64,000 nt of DNA from Nitrospira sp. (GTDB lineage Bacteria > Nitrospirota > Nitrospiria > Nitrospirales > Nitrospiraceae): NCBI GenBank assembly GCA_024760545.1, contig CP060501.1, forward strand, positions 4,046,036 to 4,110,035, in the 5' to 3' direction. The translations under genes were made by a program, and so were the position numbers. The notes beneath the pieces are model-generated. The model did not search any database. It saw only the letters and a program-made list of their open reading frames with translations, and was not told the origin of the DNA. Positions 1 through 9,800 of the stretch are shown here, one piece after another. How positions within the stretch are numbered: the first letter of the stretch is position 1; each line of letters opens with the position of its first letter.

Positions 1-765
1 GCGCACGATCAGTCCGAAATCGTACACATGAAGGTCGACGGCACTGGGTTCCGTGTAGTACCCCTTGCCAAGGGGTACAAGGTGGGGCCCATTATGTCGG
101 ATGATGAAACGCGCGTGGCCTATTGGCGCTCAACGCTACGGCCCCCGGGGAGCAAGACGTTCTCCAGTCATTTTGATGTGTGGGAAGTCGATCTCAAGAC
201 GGGGCAGGACCGGTTATTTGCTGGCCAGTTTAAGTTTTTCGACCGCAGCGGGCTGCAGTACCTGTCCCAAGATGAAATGCTTGTCGGTGCGGATGGACCC
301 AGCCAATATGCACAGGCCATATCTAAGTATTGGGCCAAATACAATCGAAGCGCAATTTACCGTATCGCGCGGGGCATGCGTGCGCTTCCTGAGCCGACGC
401 TTACTGAGGTGGAGGGAGCTCAGTATCCCTCGAGCGATCGAGCCGGTAATCTCTATTTTCAGGGGCAGCGACCTGGCATTTCGTTGTTCAGGAAAGATCG
501 GCACGGCGAGATTCAACAGTGGGGGTGGCCTGTCCGGTATGGCCCCGGGGATTGGGGAGGGGGCGGGTGGTATGACCTTGTGGCGGATCCCGGAGGGTCC
601 TTCATTGCCTTCGTCTACAAAATTAAAGGAACCCTTGCTCGGGATGCGAAACGAAGGCTGGGGCTGCTGATCACGCAGACCTCAGAGTGGCGAGACTTGA
701 ATATTCCCGCCCTACAGGCCAGCCAACTCATTCCGGTCACTGCAGCGGAGTTATCATCCAACTGA
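1..765 (+). CDS. TolB/WD40-like beta-propeller protein, 3' part only
   Basis: The frame is open from the first base of the window, with ten codons before the first internal ATG, so the true start lies upstream. The visible 254 residues contain repeated short beta-type segments such as MSDDETRVAYWR and VADPGGSFIAFVYK. These resemble the 'SPDGxxIAF' blades of TolB/PD40/WD40 propellers. No enzyme motif is visible. It lies 84 bp before another WD40-type gene on the same strand. Function unknown; a periplasmic or surface propeller is the most likely reading, but the signal peptide cannot be seen. Confidence 0.6.
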   Translation, partial: AHDQSEIVHMKVDGTGFRVVPLAKGYKVGPIMSDDETRVAYWRSTLRPPGSKTFSSHFDVWEVDLKTGQDRLFAGQFKFFDRSGLQYLSQDEMLVGADGPSQYAQAISKYWAKYNRSAIYRIARGMRALPEPTLTEVEGAQYPSSDRAGNLYFQGQRPGISLFRKDRHGEIQQWGWPVRYGPGDWGGGGWYDLVADPGGSFIAFVYKIKGTLARDAKRRLGLLITQTSEWRDLNIPALQASQLIPVTAAELSSN

Positions 766-882
766 AGGGGAGCGAAGAAGGAGACGAACTCATGGCAGAG
801 CAAAACGGTGTAATGGCACAGGTCAAGCTTGGCATTGAGCCCTGTGTGAGTGATTGTGGGTATGTACGTCATTCATAAGAAG

Positions 883-1560
883 ATGAGGACGACAATGCAG
901 GTTGTTGCTTGTAATGCGCTGATCGTCGTGACTGCGGGTGTGCTCGCGATTGGTTGCGGCGAATTCCCAATTCCCTTCATCCCTTCTTTTTCTGCAAAGG
1001 ATCTTGCCATGGCGACTGAACGCCCATCAGAGGAGACGAAACCTCCAACGTGGACCATCAAACATCGGTTGCACCATGACTCGGGGGTCACAGCAGTGGC
1101 GATGAGCCCCAACGGACGGGAAGTGTCAGCCGGCGGCATTCTGAGTCCGACAATCAGCGTGTGGAATGTCGAAACAGGTGCTCAGATCCGTGTGCTGAAA
1201 GGGTTGAAGGGCAGCACACAAGCCCTCGCCTATAGCCCGGATGGACGGTTCTTTGCCGCCGGTCGCGGGATGATCACATCCGCAGATACCTGTGTGTTTG
1301 TCTTCCAAGCTGGAACCGATACGATTCTCCAACGGCTTGAGCCGCCGCCCATCGTCACGCGTGATGCGCCAAAGGGGGTCGGAATGGTGGAGTCTCTGCA
1401 ATACAGTCCGGATAGTCAGTTCCTGGCTGTGGGGTTTGTCGGGGGAGCCATTGGAATATTTGAAGCCGAAACTGGAAACCTGAAAGAGGCTTTTCACGCA
1501 CCGACAGCCATCGATGGACCCCTCGCCTACAGTCCAAGAGGGAGGTACCTAGCCATCAGT
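883..1560 (+). pseudogene. WD40-repeat protein, 5' fragment cut at an out-of-frame junction
   Basis: Starting at the ATG at 883 the product opens with a hydrophobic leader ending in AIGC, a possible but non-ideal lipobox. Clear WD40/PD40 units follow: VTAVAMSPNG, STQALAYSPDG, VESLQYSPDSQFLAVG and [16 protein letters not shown] full propeller needs about seven blades; only four to five are present. Near 1560 the WD40 coding stops and RTX repeats begin in a different frame. The same frame runs on to 1794 but only as nonsense across the RTX region. I read this as the surviving front of a lipoprotein gene joined to another gene by deletion or recombination. ATG 850 is an alternative start. Confidence 0.6.
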
Positions 1561-2318
1561 GCGCGCTGGACAATATCATCACCGGAAACAGCGGCAATAA
1601 TACGCTCAACGGGGGGGCCGGGAATGATCGGCTGGATGGCGGGCGCGGCAACGATACGCTGGAGGGAGGAGTGGGTGACGACACCTATGTCGTCGATCAG
1701 GCGGGCGATGTGGTTCGGGAGCTTGCGAACCAAGGCACCGATGCGGTGGAAAGCAGCCTCACCTACACGTTGGGCAGCCACCTTGAAAACCTGACGTTGA
1801 CCGGCACCGCTGCGATCAATGGGACGGGCAACTCCGTCAATAATACCCTTCGGGGCAATAGCGCCAATAACACCCTCACAGGCGGGGCGGGCAACGATAC
1901 TCTCGACGGCGGAGACGGGAGGGATACGTTAATGGGTGGCAAAGGCAGCGACACCTATCTGATGGGGCGAGGCGCAGGTAAGGATTTCGTTCAGGACACG
2001 AGTGGTTCGGCGGATACGATTCGCTATGACAGCGGAGTGCAGCCCCTGGATCTCGTGATCAGTCGCCAAGCCAACCATCTGAGGCTCGCCCTCCATGGCT
2101 CGTCTGATCAGGTGACCGTCGAGAATTGGTATGGTGGGACCACGAATCGAATCGAGACGATCCAGGCCGGCACTGGGCAGCTGCTGCTCAGCACACAAGT
2201 CGATCAATTGATTCAGGCCATGGCGGCGTTCACGCAACAGTCCGGCCTCACATGGGATCAGGCCATCGAGCAGCGGCCTCAAGAGGTGCAGGCCGTGTTG
2301 GCCGCGAGTTGGCAGTAG
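1561..2318 (+). pseudogene. RTX (haemolysin-type calcium-binding repeat) protein, C-terminal fragment
   Basis: From about 1563 the third forward frame reads typical RTX nonapeptides ([32 protein letters not shown]). Two 'GDDTYVVDQ...[17 protein letters not shown]' units also occur, as in large secreted adhesins and poly-RTX proteins. The last ~100 residues form the non-repetitive tail that usually carries the type I secretion signal. The N-terminal thousands of residues expected of such a protein are absent, and no start codon or ribosome site precedes the repeats. It is therefore the back end of a truncated gene fused out of frame to the WD40 fragment. An ATG at 1671 could give a 215-aa product, but nothing suggests it is used. 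Confidence 0.65.
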
Positions 2319-2352
2319 AGATGAGTGAGACGTTCAGCCTCAGAGAGCTGAT

Positions 2353-2829
2353 TTAGTCGCTGGGGGGTTCGAAGTGGCCTGAGGGACGTTGCTGCCAGGG
2401 GACGGTTGCCTGCCGAGATTGTTTCACCAAACTACGCAAACTCATTTCAGCGGCTCGTAGGAGTTTTGGATCGCCGGCTTGCATGAGCGTCGTCAGGAGA
2501 ACATAGAGGGATCGATCTGTACGCGATCCGGCCAAGATACGATTGGTCACCGGATCGGTCTGCGAAGTGTCCGGTTGTTCACCCTCGTCCACGTCTGTGA
2601 ACAGCTGTGTAAAGGACCGAGGGTCGTCGAATAGCCAAGCTGGAGGGATGCCAAGCACACCAGCGAGCGCTTCGAGTGTACTGATGGTCGGATCCATTTG
2701 GCCCGATTCAATTTGTTCGAGGAGCGCTGAGGAAATGCCGGCTGCGTCTGATAACGATGTGAGAGAGTAATTTTTCGAGAGTCTCCACGCTTGGAGAGAT
2801 GGTCCGATCGACATCGCGCGATGATACAC
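2353..2829 (-). CDS. XRE-family transcriptional regulator
   Basis: 158 aa. Residues ~8-62 form a Cro/C1-type helix-turn-helix (SLQAWRLSKNYSLTSLSDAAG, then LLEQIESGQMDPTISTLEALAGVLGIP), the pattern of XRE regulators. The remaining ~90 residues are a low-complexity acidic linker and a helical tail, possibly for oligomerisation. A second Met at residue 6 gives the more usual start for the family (MSIGPSLQAW, at 2814). It stands alone, facing away from the RTX fragment; the divergent partner is the coiled-coil gene at 2977. Target genes cannot be deduced. Confidence 0.85.
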   Translation of the reverse strand: MYHRAMSIGPSLQAWRLSKNYSLTSLSDAAGISSALLEQIESGQMDPTISTLEALAGVLGIPPAWLFDDPRSFTQLFTDVDEGEQPDTSQTDPVTNRILAGSRTDRSLYVLLTTLMQAGDPKLLRAAEMSLRSLVKQSRQATVPWQQRPSGHFEPPSD

Positions 2830-2976
2830 AATGGTGTGTCCAGCTTCAATAAATCAGTCTCCAGTTTCAATATTATCGTTATTTGTCAATTACTTAAGAG
2901 GCGTTTCGATCGGACGTCAAATCGGGTATAATGCGCACGCGAGATTTATGTGTGGAGTTGAAGGAGGTGGAGATCC

Positions 2977-3318
2977 ATGTTGGGGACGGATATTCGCGGT
3001 ATCATGGCTGAGGAGGAAGAGGTCCAGCGCCGGCAAGATGCCCTTAAGTCTCTGATGACGATGCGGGCAAGGCAGCTTCGAGAATCGTTGGACGAGCGAA
3101 TCAAACGGGCGAGGAACTGTGGAGATTGGACCCAGCTTTCCAAGGCGGAGTGCGCAAGTCTTCACAAGCAAGAGAAGGCCCACTTACAGTCTCAGCTTGA
3201 ACAACTCCAGTTCGAGCAAACACGGACTCGAGGAAAGCTGACCGCGCTGAAGCGAGCCAAGGCGAGGGCTCAGCGTATTCGTGCTGCAGAAGCGGCCTCC
3301 GAACGAAGGCGCCGGTAG
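2977..3318 (+). CDS. small charged coiled-coil protein, unknown function
   Basis: 113 aa, preceded by a strong ribosome site (AAGGAGG, 7-8 bp before ATG). The sequence is rich in E, K, R, Q and A and reads as a nearly continuous helix with heptad-like spacing (residues ~10-45 and ~60-105), ending in a run of arginines. No signal peptide, membrane segment or cysteine pair. It lies 38 bp upstream of the methyltransferase gene on the same strand and could be cotranscribed with it. The basic tail would suit nucleic-acid or ribosome binding, but that is inference. Confidence 0.7.
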   Translation: MLGTDIRGIMAEEEEVQRRQDALKSLMTMRARQLRESLDERIKRARNCGDWTQLSKAECASLHKQEKAHLQSQLEQLQFEQTRTRGKLTALKRAKARAQRIRAAEAASERRRR

Positions 3319-3356
3319 TTGACTGATTCATCCTTCTTGACGATATTTCCCGCAGC

Positions 3357-4220
3357 GTGATGTCAAGGGGTATGGTGGATGCAGTGTCGCATCTGCTGGC
3401 TCTGACCCGTGCGCAGAGCTCTCTGATCCGGCAACTTCTTCGGGACAAGAAAACCAGGTCGAGGGAAGGAGCTTTCGTCGTCGAAGGCGTCAAGTCTTGC
3501 CTCGATCTGATTTCTCGGCACCCACAATCTATTCGTAGCCTGATTGTATCTCCGCGTTACCTCTGTGTGGAAACTGACGCAGACCGGCAAACACGAGCCA
3601 AGTTGCTTGGTCGTCAGTATATGTGTCCGGACGCCATCTTTGAAAAGCTGACCGAGGTTGATGTACCACAAGGCATGCTGGCTGTTATCCAACAGCCTCG
3701 GTGGGATGAGGCACAGGTGTTCACCCAATCAAGAGTATTGGGAGTTTATGCGGACCGCCTACAAGATCCGGCGAATGTGGGAGCCATCATTAGGACAGCC
3801 GCGGCACTAAATCTGTCCGGGGTGTGGTTGAGTGCTGATTCCGCCGATCACTTGAGCCCCAAAGTCGTCCGTGCCACGGCCGGCACGATTCTCAGTCTCC
3901 CCGTTTTTTATACCAAGGACATTCGGACCTTCTCTTCGAACGGATGCGACATCTATTCGGCACTTTTGCCTTCGGCTGACAGAGTCTCGATCAGGACGAT
4001 TCGGAGGGTTCCCCGCCGTCTCGTGATTGCCGTCGGAAACGAGGGAGCGGGGCTGGCACCGGACGTGGTGAAGGCCTCTCGGGTTACATTTTCTATCCCG
4101 CTGGCTCAAGGAGTGGAGTCGCTGAATGTTGCCGCAACGGCGGCGATCTCGGCGTTCTACTTCAGCGGGTTACCGCTCGACTCCAAGATCACATCCGAGA
4201 AACCGCAACGGTTGGTGTAG
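3357..4220 (+). CDS. TrmH/SpoU-family RNA 2'-O-methyltransferase
   Basis: 287 aa. The C-terminal SPOUT domain shows all three signature motifs: motif 1 (DPANVGAIIRTAAA with the N and R residues), motif 2 (AVGNEGAGL) and motif 3 (IPLAQGVESLNVAATAAI). The N-terminal ~100 residues match the substrate-binding domain of RlmB/TsnR-like enzymes (FVVEGVKSC). It would methylate a ribose 2'-hydroxyl in rRNA or tRNA using S-adenosylmethionine; the exact target cannot be told. Several in-frame Met codons occur at the 5' end (3357, 3360, 3372), so the start is uncertain by a few codons. Confidence 0.88.
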   Translation: MMSRGMVDAVSHLLALTRAQSSLIRQLLRDKKTRSREGAFVVEGVKSCLDLISRHPQSIRSLIVSPRYLCVETDADRQTRAKLLGRQYMCPDAIFEKLTEVDVPQGMLAVIQQPRWDEAQVFTQSRVLGVYADRLQDPANVGAIIRTAAALNLSGVWLSADSADHLSPKVVRATAGTILSLPVFYTKDIRTFSSNGCDIYSALLPSADRVSIRTIRRVPRRLVIAVGNEGAGLAPDVVKASRVTFSIPLAQGVESLNVAATAAISAFYFSGLPLDSKITSEKPQRLV

Positions 4221-4261
4221 ATATTTGAAAATAAACCGCATTCAGCCTACTATGTGTTGAT

Positions 4262-4336
4262 GTCTCAGATCTTATGGGTGAAAGTCTCAGATATTACCGG
4301 CTGAAGTCTCAAATGTTATGGGTGGAAGTCTCAGAT
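4262..4336 (+). repeat. four-copy direct repeat with exact 22-bp period
   Basis: GTCTCAGAT (third copy GTCTCAAAT) begins at 4262, 4284, 4306 and 4328, exactly 22 bp apart. The spacers are also related: TTATGGGTG follows copies 1 and 3. The array ends 16 bp before the likely start of the efflux operon. It may be an iterated operator read on one DNA face. It could also be the terminal repeat region of a lost IS21-like element, a family whose ends carry multiple direct repeats. Confidence 0.75.
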
Positions 4337-4352
4337 GTTTAGGCAGGAGAGG

Positions 4353-5612
4353 ATGATGAGGCTGGTTCTCATGCTAATTTGCGGGATGAGCCTAGGACTT
4401 GGTGTGGCAACGGCTTCCGCCGAAGCTGTGGGACAGGTGTATAGCCTCGATATGATTGTCGACTTGGTCTTGGCAAGGAATCCCATCGTCTCGTCGGCAG
4501 AAGGCAATATTGAACAGCAGAAAGGGCATCAGACGTCGGCAGGCGCGTACCCCAACCCGACAGTGTCCAGCAGCGGCGGCCACGGGAAGCTTAAAGACAC
4601 GACCGTGGGCCCACCGGAAAATATTCAGTCACTCACCGAATACAACGTGACGATCGGACAGCCCGTCGAATGGCCGGCCATGCGAGCCGCCCGGCAACGA
4701 GTCGCGGATCTCGGATTGGCGACGGCCAACGTCGGCATGTCGGAGACTCGGCTGAATCTGGCCTCGCAGGTCAAGGTCGCATTCTACGATCTGCTGCTGT
4801 CCCAGCAGGATTCCGATCTGGCGCGTCTGAACCTCGACATCGTCGAGGGTGTGGCGCGGATCGTCAAGGCGCGGGTCAAATCAGGCGAGGCCCCGCAATT
4901 CGAAGCGATCAAGGCGGAGGTCGAGGTCCTGAAAGCTCGGCAGCTACTCGCGCGGGCCGACAATCATGTTCGCATCAGCCGCGTCGTCGTCGACACCTTG
5001 ACCGGGGGTGCACTCGGACCGACCTATACGGTCCATGGCGAGTTCAGGACGATTCCTCGGGATTTACAGATTGAAGGTTTAATGGCTCGCATGATGGAGC
5101 AGCATCCGACGATCCAGCGCCTGCTGAAATCCGTGGAGCAATCGGACTGGAAGATCGAATTCGAACGGCAGGCACGGGTGCCGACGGTCACCGTGAACGG
5201 GGGCTATTGGCGAGAGATGGGGCGAGAAGCGTTTCAAGGCGGTCTCTCTGTTCCGGTGCCGCTCTGGTACCGGCGTCAGGGAGAAATTGCGTCGTCGCTG
5301 GGAGCCAAACGGCGTGAAGAAGCGGAATTGCTCCGGACACGCAATGAATTGGGACGAGCCGTCTATCAGCATTATCAGGATGTCCGCACGACGGCAGAAT
5401 TGATCGAGGTATTCGATAAAGGGTTGTTGAAACAGGCTCAGGAGGCTCTGAGGCTCGCGCAGTTCAGTTTTCAACAGGGCGCATCCAGTCTGTTGGAAGT
5501 GCTCGACGCGCAGCGCGTACAGCGGCAGACGTTACTGGATTATGCGCTGGCGCGGCGCGACCTCTCCGTCTCGCTGGCCAGACTTGAGCAAGCTGTAGGG
5601 GGAGGGCTGTGA
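4353..5612 (+). CDS. TolC/CusC-family outer-membrane efflux channel
   Basis: Outer-membrane factor of a tripartite metal pump. The ATG at 4335 lies within the repeat array. I prefer 4353 (or 4356), which follows GGAGAGG and begins a clean signal peptide (MMRLVLMLICGMSLGLGVATASAEA). The mature part shows two OEP repeats: LVLARNPIVSSAEGNIE near residue 40 and ALRLAQFSFQQGASSLLEVLDAQRV near 370, the latter a hallmark of CzcC/CusC proteins. About 419 aa, normal for the family. Its stop overlaps the GTG start of the adaptor gene, so the two are translationally coupled. Confidence 0.9.
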   Translation: MMRLVLMLICGMSLGLGVATASAEAVGQVYSLDMIVDLVLARNPIVSSAEGNIEQQKGHQTSAGAYPNPTVSSSGGHGKLKDTTVGPPENIQSLTEYNVTIGQPVEWPAMRAARQRVADLGLATANVGMSETRLNLASQVKVAFYDLLLSQQDSDLARLNLDIVEGVARIVKARVKSGEAPQFEAIKAEVEVLKARQLLARADNHVRISRVVVDTLTGGALGPTYTVHGEFRTIPRDLQIEGLMARMMEQHPTIQRLLKSVEQSDWKIEFERQARVPTVTVNGGYWREMGREAFQGGLSVPVPLWYRRQGEIASSLGAKRREEAELLRTRNELGRAVYQHYQDVRTTAELIEVFDKGLLKQAQEALRLAQFSFQQGASSLLEVLDAQRVQRQTLLDYALARRDLSVSLARLEQAVGGGL

Positions 5613-6823
5613 ACGTCTTGTTCGATTCGATACGAACTTCTTCGCCATCCGTCAGTCGTGGTGTTCGGGGGCTTTTGCTCGGTTTGATGGTGATGGAGGC
5701 GGGTTGTGATGGAACGCCCAGCGATGTGGTGGCCAGTAGGTCGCCCGTCGCAGTGTCCACGCCGGGTGTCATCACATTGTCGACGGAAGAATCGTCACGT
5801 GTAGGGCTGATGGTCCAGCCGGTCGCACGCAGCGACTTTCGAACCCACCGGGATTTCCCCGCGATCGTTCAGCCCAATCAACGGAACATGGCGGAAATTA
5901 CAACCTTGGTTCGCGGTCGAGTGGTCGAGGTGTACGCGGACCTTGGCCAAGAAGTCAAAGCGAACGCACCATTGGCGATTCTATACAGTAGTGAATTGGG
6001 CCTGGCTCAATCGGGTCATCTGAAGGCGCAAGCCAAACTTCATGTAGCGGAGCAAGCCTATAGTCGCGCCCAATTCCTTCTGGAGGAAAAAGTGATCGGC
6101 GAAGCGGAAGCGCAACGGCGGCATGCAGAACTGCTGAGCACTCAGGCCGAGGCCAATGAGTCGCGCGATCGACTGAAGCTGCTGGGAATGAGCAATGAAG
6201 AACTTCGCCGTCTCGACCGCAGCCGGGAGATCCGATCCGTCGTGCCGATTGTGGCACCCTTCGCCGGCCGTATCATCGGGCGCAACCTGACACGCGGAGA
6301 AGTCGTTGAGACTACCGAAAAGCTGTTCGTGATCGCGGATCTATCGGAGGTCTGGGTTCAAGCCAACATCCCGGAGAAAGACATTCCTTTCGCCCATTCT
6401 ATTCATGCGTCAGGCGGCACGCAGGTCGAGGTCCGTATCAATGCCTATCCCAACGAAGTGTTTAAGGGGACGATCACCTATGTGGGAGACGTTCTGGATC
6501 CTGTGACGCGGACCATGCAGCTCAGGCTTGAACTGCCGAACCTGGATGGACGGCTCAAACCAGAAATGTTCGCGACCATTCGCCTCTTTTCCGAAGCGCA
6601 GCCGGACCGATTGGCGGTGCCGGAGGCGGCGCTGCAACGCGATCAAGGTCGAACGTTCGTCTTCGTGCAACGCAGCGCGAACGAGTACGAATTGCGCGAG
6701 GTCCACGTGGGCGAATCCAACGGCACGCTCACCTCAATCCTCGGCGGCCTGAACGAAGGGGAGCCGGTCGTGACGAACGGTGCCTTTGTCTTGAAGTCCG
6801 AGTTGTTGAAGAAACCCGTCTGA
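5609..6823 (+). CDS. RND efflux periplasmic adaptor (CusB/CzcB-like membrane fusion protein)
   Basis: 404 aa from a GTG start overlapping the upstream stop. An N-terminal hydrophobic segment ends at a cysteine (EAGC), possibly lipidated though the lipobox is not canonical. The mature protein has the usual order: a lipoyl/biotinyl half-domain (GRVVEVYADLGQEVKANAPL), an alpha-hairpin (~residues 130-210), the second lipoyl half (VVPIVAPFAGRIIGRNLTRGEVV), a beta-barrel (ADLSEVWVQANIPEKDI) and a membrane-proximal domain. No His-rich N-terminal metal site is visible. It links the TolC channel to the inner-membrane pump. The stop TGA overlaps the ATG of the pump gene. Confidence 0.9.
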   Translation: MNVLFDSIRTSSPSVSRGVRGLLLGLMVMEAGCDGTPSDVVASRSPVAVSTPGVITLSTEESSRVGLMVQPVARSDFRTHRDFPAIVQPNQRNMAEITTLVRGRVVEVYADLGQEVKANAPLAILYSSELGLAQSGHLKAQAKLHVAEQAYSRAQFLLEEKVIGEAEAQRRHAELLSTQAEANESRDRLKLLGMSNEELRRLDRSREIRSVVPIVAPFAGRIIGRNLTRGEVVETTEKLFVIADLSEVWVQANIPEKDIPFAHSIHASGGTQVEVRINAYPNEVFKGTITYVGDVLDPVTRTMQLRLELPNLDGRLKPEMFATIRLFSEAQPDRLAVPEAALQRDQGRTFVFVQRSANEYELREVHVGESNGTLTSILGGLNEGEPVVTNGAFVLKSELLKKPV

Positions 6824-9800
6824 TGGTCTCCCGCCTCCTCGACATCTCCCTGCGTCAGCGGATGCTCATCATCATCTGCGCGCTCATGATCGGAGCCGGA
6901 GGTATCTATGCCTTCCGGACCATTCCGATCGATGCGTTTCCCGACGTGACCAGCGTGTTGGTGCAGGTCGTCACGAAGGCACCTGGCCTTTCGCCGGCCG
7001 AGGTCGAGCGCTTAGTGACGTATCCGATCGAGCTGCAACTCACGGGTGTGCCCTCCCTCACGGAGATGCGCTCCCTCACCAAAGTCGGTCTGTCGCTCAT
7101 TACGATCGTGTTCGATGACTCCATGGACATCAACCTGGCCCGCCAGCTGGTGCTCGAGCGACTGCTCGAAGTCGAGGAACAACTTCCATCCGGAGCGAAG
7201 CCGATGCTCGTGCCGAACAGTACGGGATTGGGCGAAGTATTCCAATATTACTTGGAGGCGCCTTCTGGATTCACTGCCGGTATCGACTCCGAACACCAAA
7301 ATTTGATCGAGCAACGGACGATTCAAGATTGGGTGATCCGGCCTCTCTTGAAGAGCACGCCGGAGGTCATCGATGTCAATTCAATGGGAGGGTACGTCAA
7401 GCAGTATCAAGTGCTGGTTGAACCGGGCATGTTGCGAAAGTTCAACCTCACGCTTCGTGACGTGTTCGACGCGGTGGCCAGAAACAACGCCAATGCCGGC
7501 GGCAATATCCTGGAAAAACACGCGGAAAAATACATCGTGCGAGGGATCGGACTGATCCGCTCCCTTGAAGACATCGAACGGATCGTGGTCAAGGAAACCG
7601 GTGGAACTCCGGTCTATGTCTCGGACGTCGCTCGGGTGCGCGTCGACCATGCGGTGAGGCACGGCGCAACGGTTTTGGATGGAAAACGTGAGGTGGTCAG
7701 TGGAATCGTGCTGATGTTGCGGGGCGGGAACGCGCGGGATGTCGTGGAGGGTATCAAGGCCCGCATCGAAGACATCCATGCCAAGCACTTGTTGCCGAAC
7801 GGGTTGCGCATCGTGCCGTTTTACGACCGTATCGAACTGATCACCGAGGCATTGAACACTGTGTACAAGTCGCTGGCGGAAGGTGTCGTGCTGGTGGTCG
7901 TCGTATTGTTCCTGTTTCTGGGGAACATTCGCAGCGCGCTGATCGTCGTTGGCACCTTGGTCTTGGCGCCGCTTGCCACGTTCATCGTGATGGGGCAAAT
8001 CGGGTTGACGGCCAATCTGATGTCTCTGGGGGGGTTGGCCATCGCGATCGGGATGATCGTGGATGGGTCGGTCGTCGTCGTCGAAAACGTCTACCGTCAT
8101 CTGTCGCACCATTCAGCCGCGGCCACACCCAGGCTGCAGCTCATCATGAGTGCAGTGAAGGAAGTCGGACAACCGGTTGTGTTCGGCATTCTCATCATTA
8201 TCCTGGTTTTCTTGCCCCTTCTGTCTCTCCACGGGATGGAAGGCAAGATGTTCAAACCGCTCGCCTATACCATCATGATCGCCCTGTTGGTGTCGCTCCT
8301 GTTATCGCTCACGCTCTCTCCGGTCCTCTGCTCATTGGCTCTGACGCAAGGCAGTGAGGAAGATCCGTGGATCGTCCGGCAAGCCAAGCGTCTCTATGCC
8401 CCTGTGCTTCGCTGGGCTCTTGGGCACCGGACCGCGGTGGTGGTGATGGCTGTGAGCGCCTTGATCGGCGCGCTGGCATTGGTGCCGTCATTAGGGACTG
8501 AATTCATCCCGATTCTGAACGAAGGATCGATAGCCCCACAAACCATTCGGCTTCCCAGCGTGTCGCTTCCCGAGTCCATCGAAATCGAAAAGCGCATGCA
8601 GCAGGCGATCATGGAGTTTCCGGAAGTGGAGATGGTCGTGTCGAAAATCGGCCGCACGGAATTGGGGAACGATCCCCAGGAGCCGAACGAGAGCGATCCC
8701 GTCGTGCGGCTCCGGCCGTTGGATCAATGGACAACGGCGCGGACCATGCCTGAGCTCATGCAGAAGTTTCGTGAACGTTTGACCAGCGTCTCAGGAGCGA
8801 CGTTCCTGATCAGCCAGCCGATCCAGCAGCGGGTCGATGAGTTGATCTCCGGCGTCCGTACGGAAGCCACCGTCAAGCTGTTCGGCGATGATTTGGAGAT
8901 GTTGCGGAACAAAGCCCAGGAAATTGCCGAGGTGTTGGAAACCGTCCGCGGTGTTCGAGACATCAAGGTGGAGCAATTGTTCGGACAACCCTACCTCACC
9001 ATCGATATCGATCGCAGCAAGATTGCCCGCTATGGGATCAATGTCGCCGATGTGCGGGAAATCATTACGACCGCCATTGGAGGAGAGGTTGCGACTCGCG
9101 TGTATGAGGGGCAGCAACGGTTCGATTTGGTGGTCCGGTTCCCCAAACAGTACAGAGACAGCGTCGAGACCATCAGCAACATTATGCTCAATGATCCAGG
9201 CGGTGGCCTTATTCCTCTGGCAGACCTGGGGACCGTGCAGCTGGAAGAGGGGCCCGGCCGTATCAGCCGCGATCAGCTTCAACGTTATGTCTCGATCGGA
9301 TTTAACACGCTGGGGCGTGACATCGGCAGTCTGGTCGCCGAAGCGCAGCAGAAAATCGAGCAACGCGTGGATCTCCCTACCGGCTACAAAGTCACGTGGG
9401 GCGGGTCGTTCGAGAATATGGAACGGGCCATGGCGAAGTTGCGGATCATCGTTCCAATTACGATCGGATTGATCTTTTTTCTGCTGTATTCGACGTTCAA
9501 CTCGCTTCGGCAGGCGGCTCTGATCATTTTGAATCTGCCATTTGCGTTGATCGGTGGCGTGGTGGCGCTGTGGTTGACGAAAGAGTATCTCAGCGTGCCG
9601 GCGTCCATCGGGTTCATCAACCTCTTCGGTGTGGCGGTGCTGAACGGCATCGTGCTCGTGTCCTACATGAATAAGTTGCGCGAAGACGGCCACAGCCTGG
9701 ATGAAGCAGTCACGTCAGGAGCGCTGCTTCGGTTGCGTCCCGTCTTGATGACTGCGCTGGTCGCACTGTTGGGTCTCGTCCCGCTCGCATTCGCACAAGG

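Noticed and set aside
850-1794. single 314-aa product over the WD40/RTX junction
   Set aside because: The last 78 residues are out-of-frame RTX DNA, so the frame is not one natural protein.
8791-9693. 300-codon minus-strand frame within the RND pump
   Set aside because: Shadow of the pump's third-position bias; no protein features.
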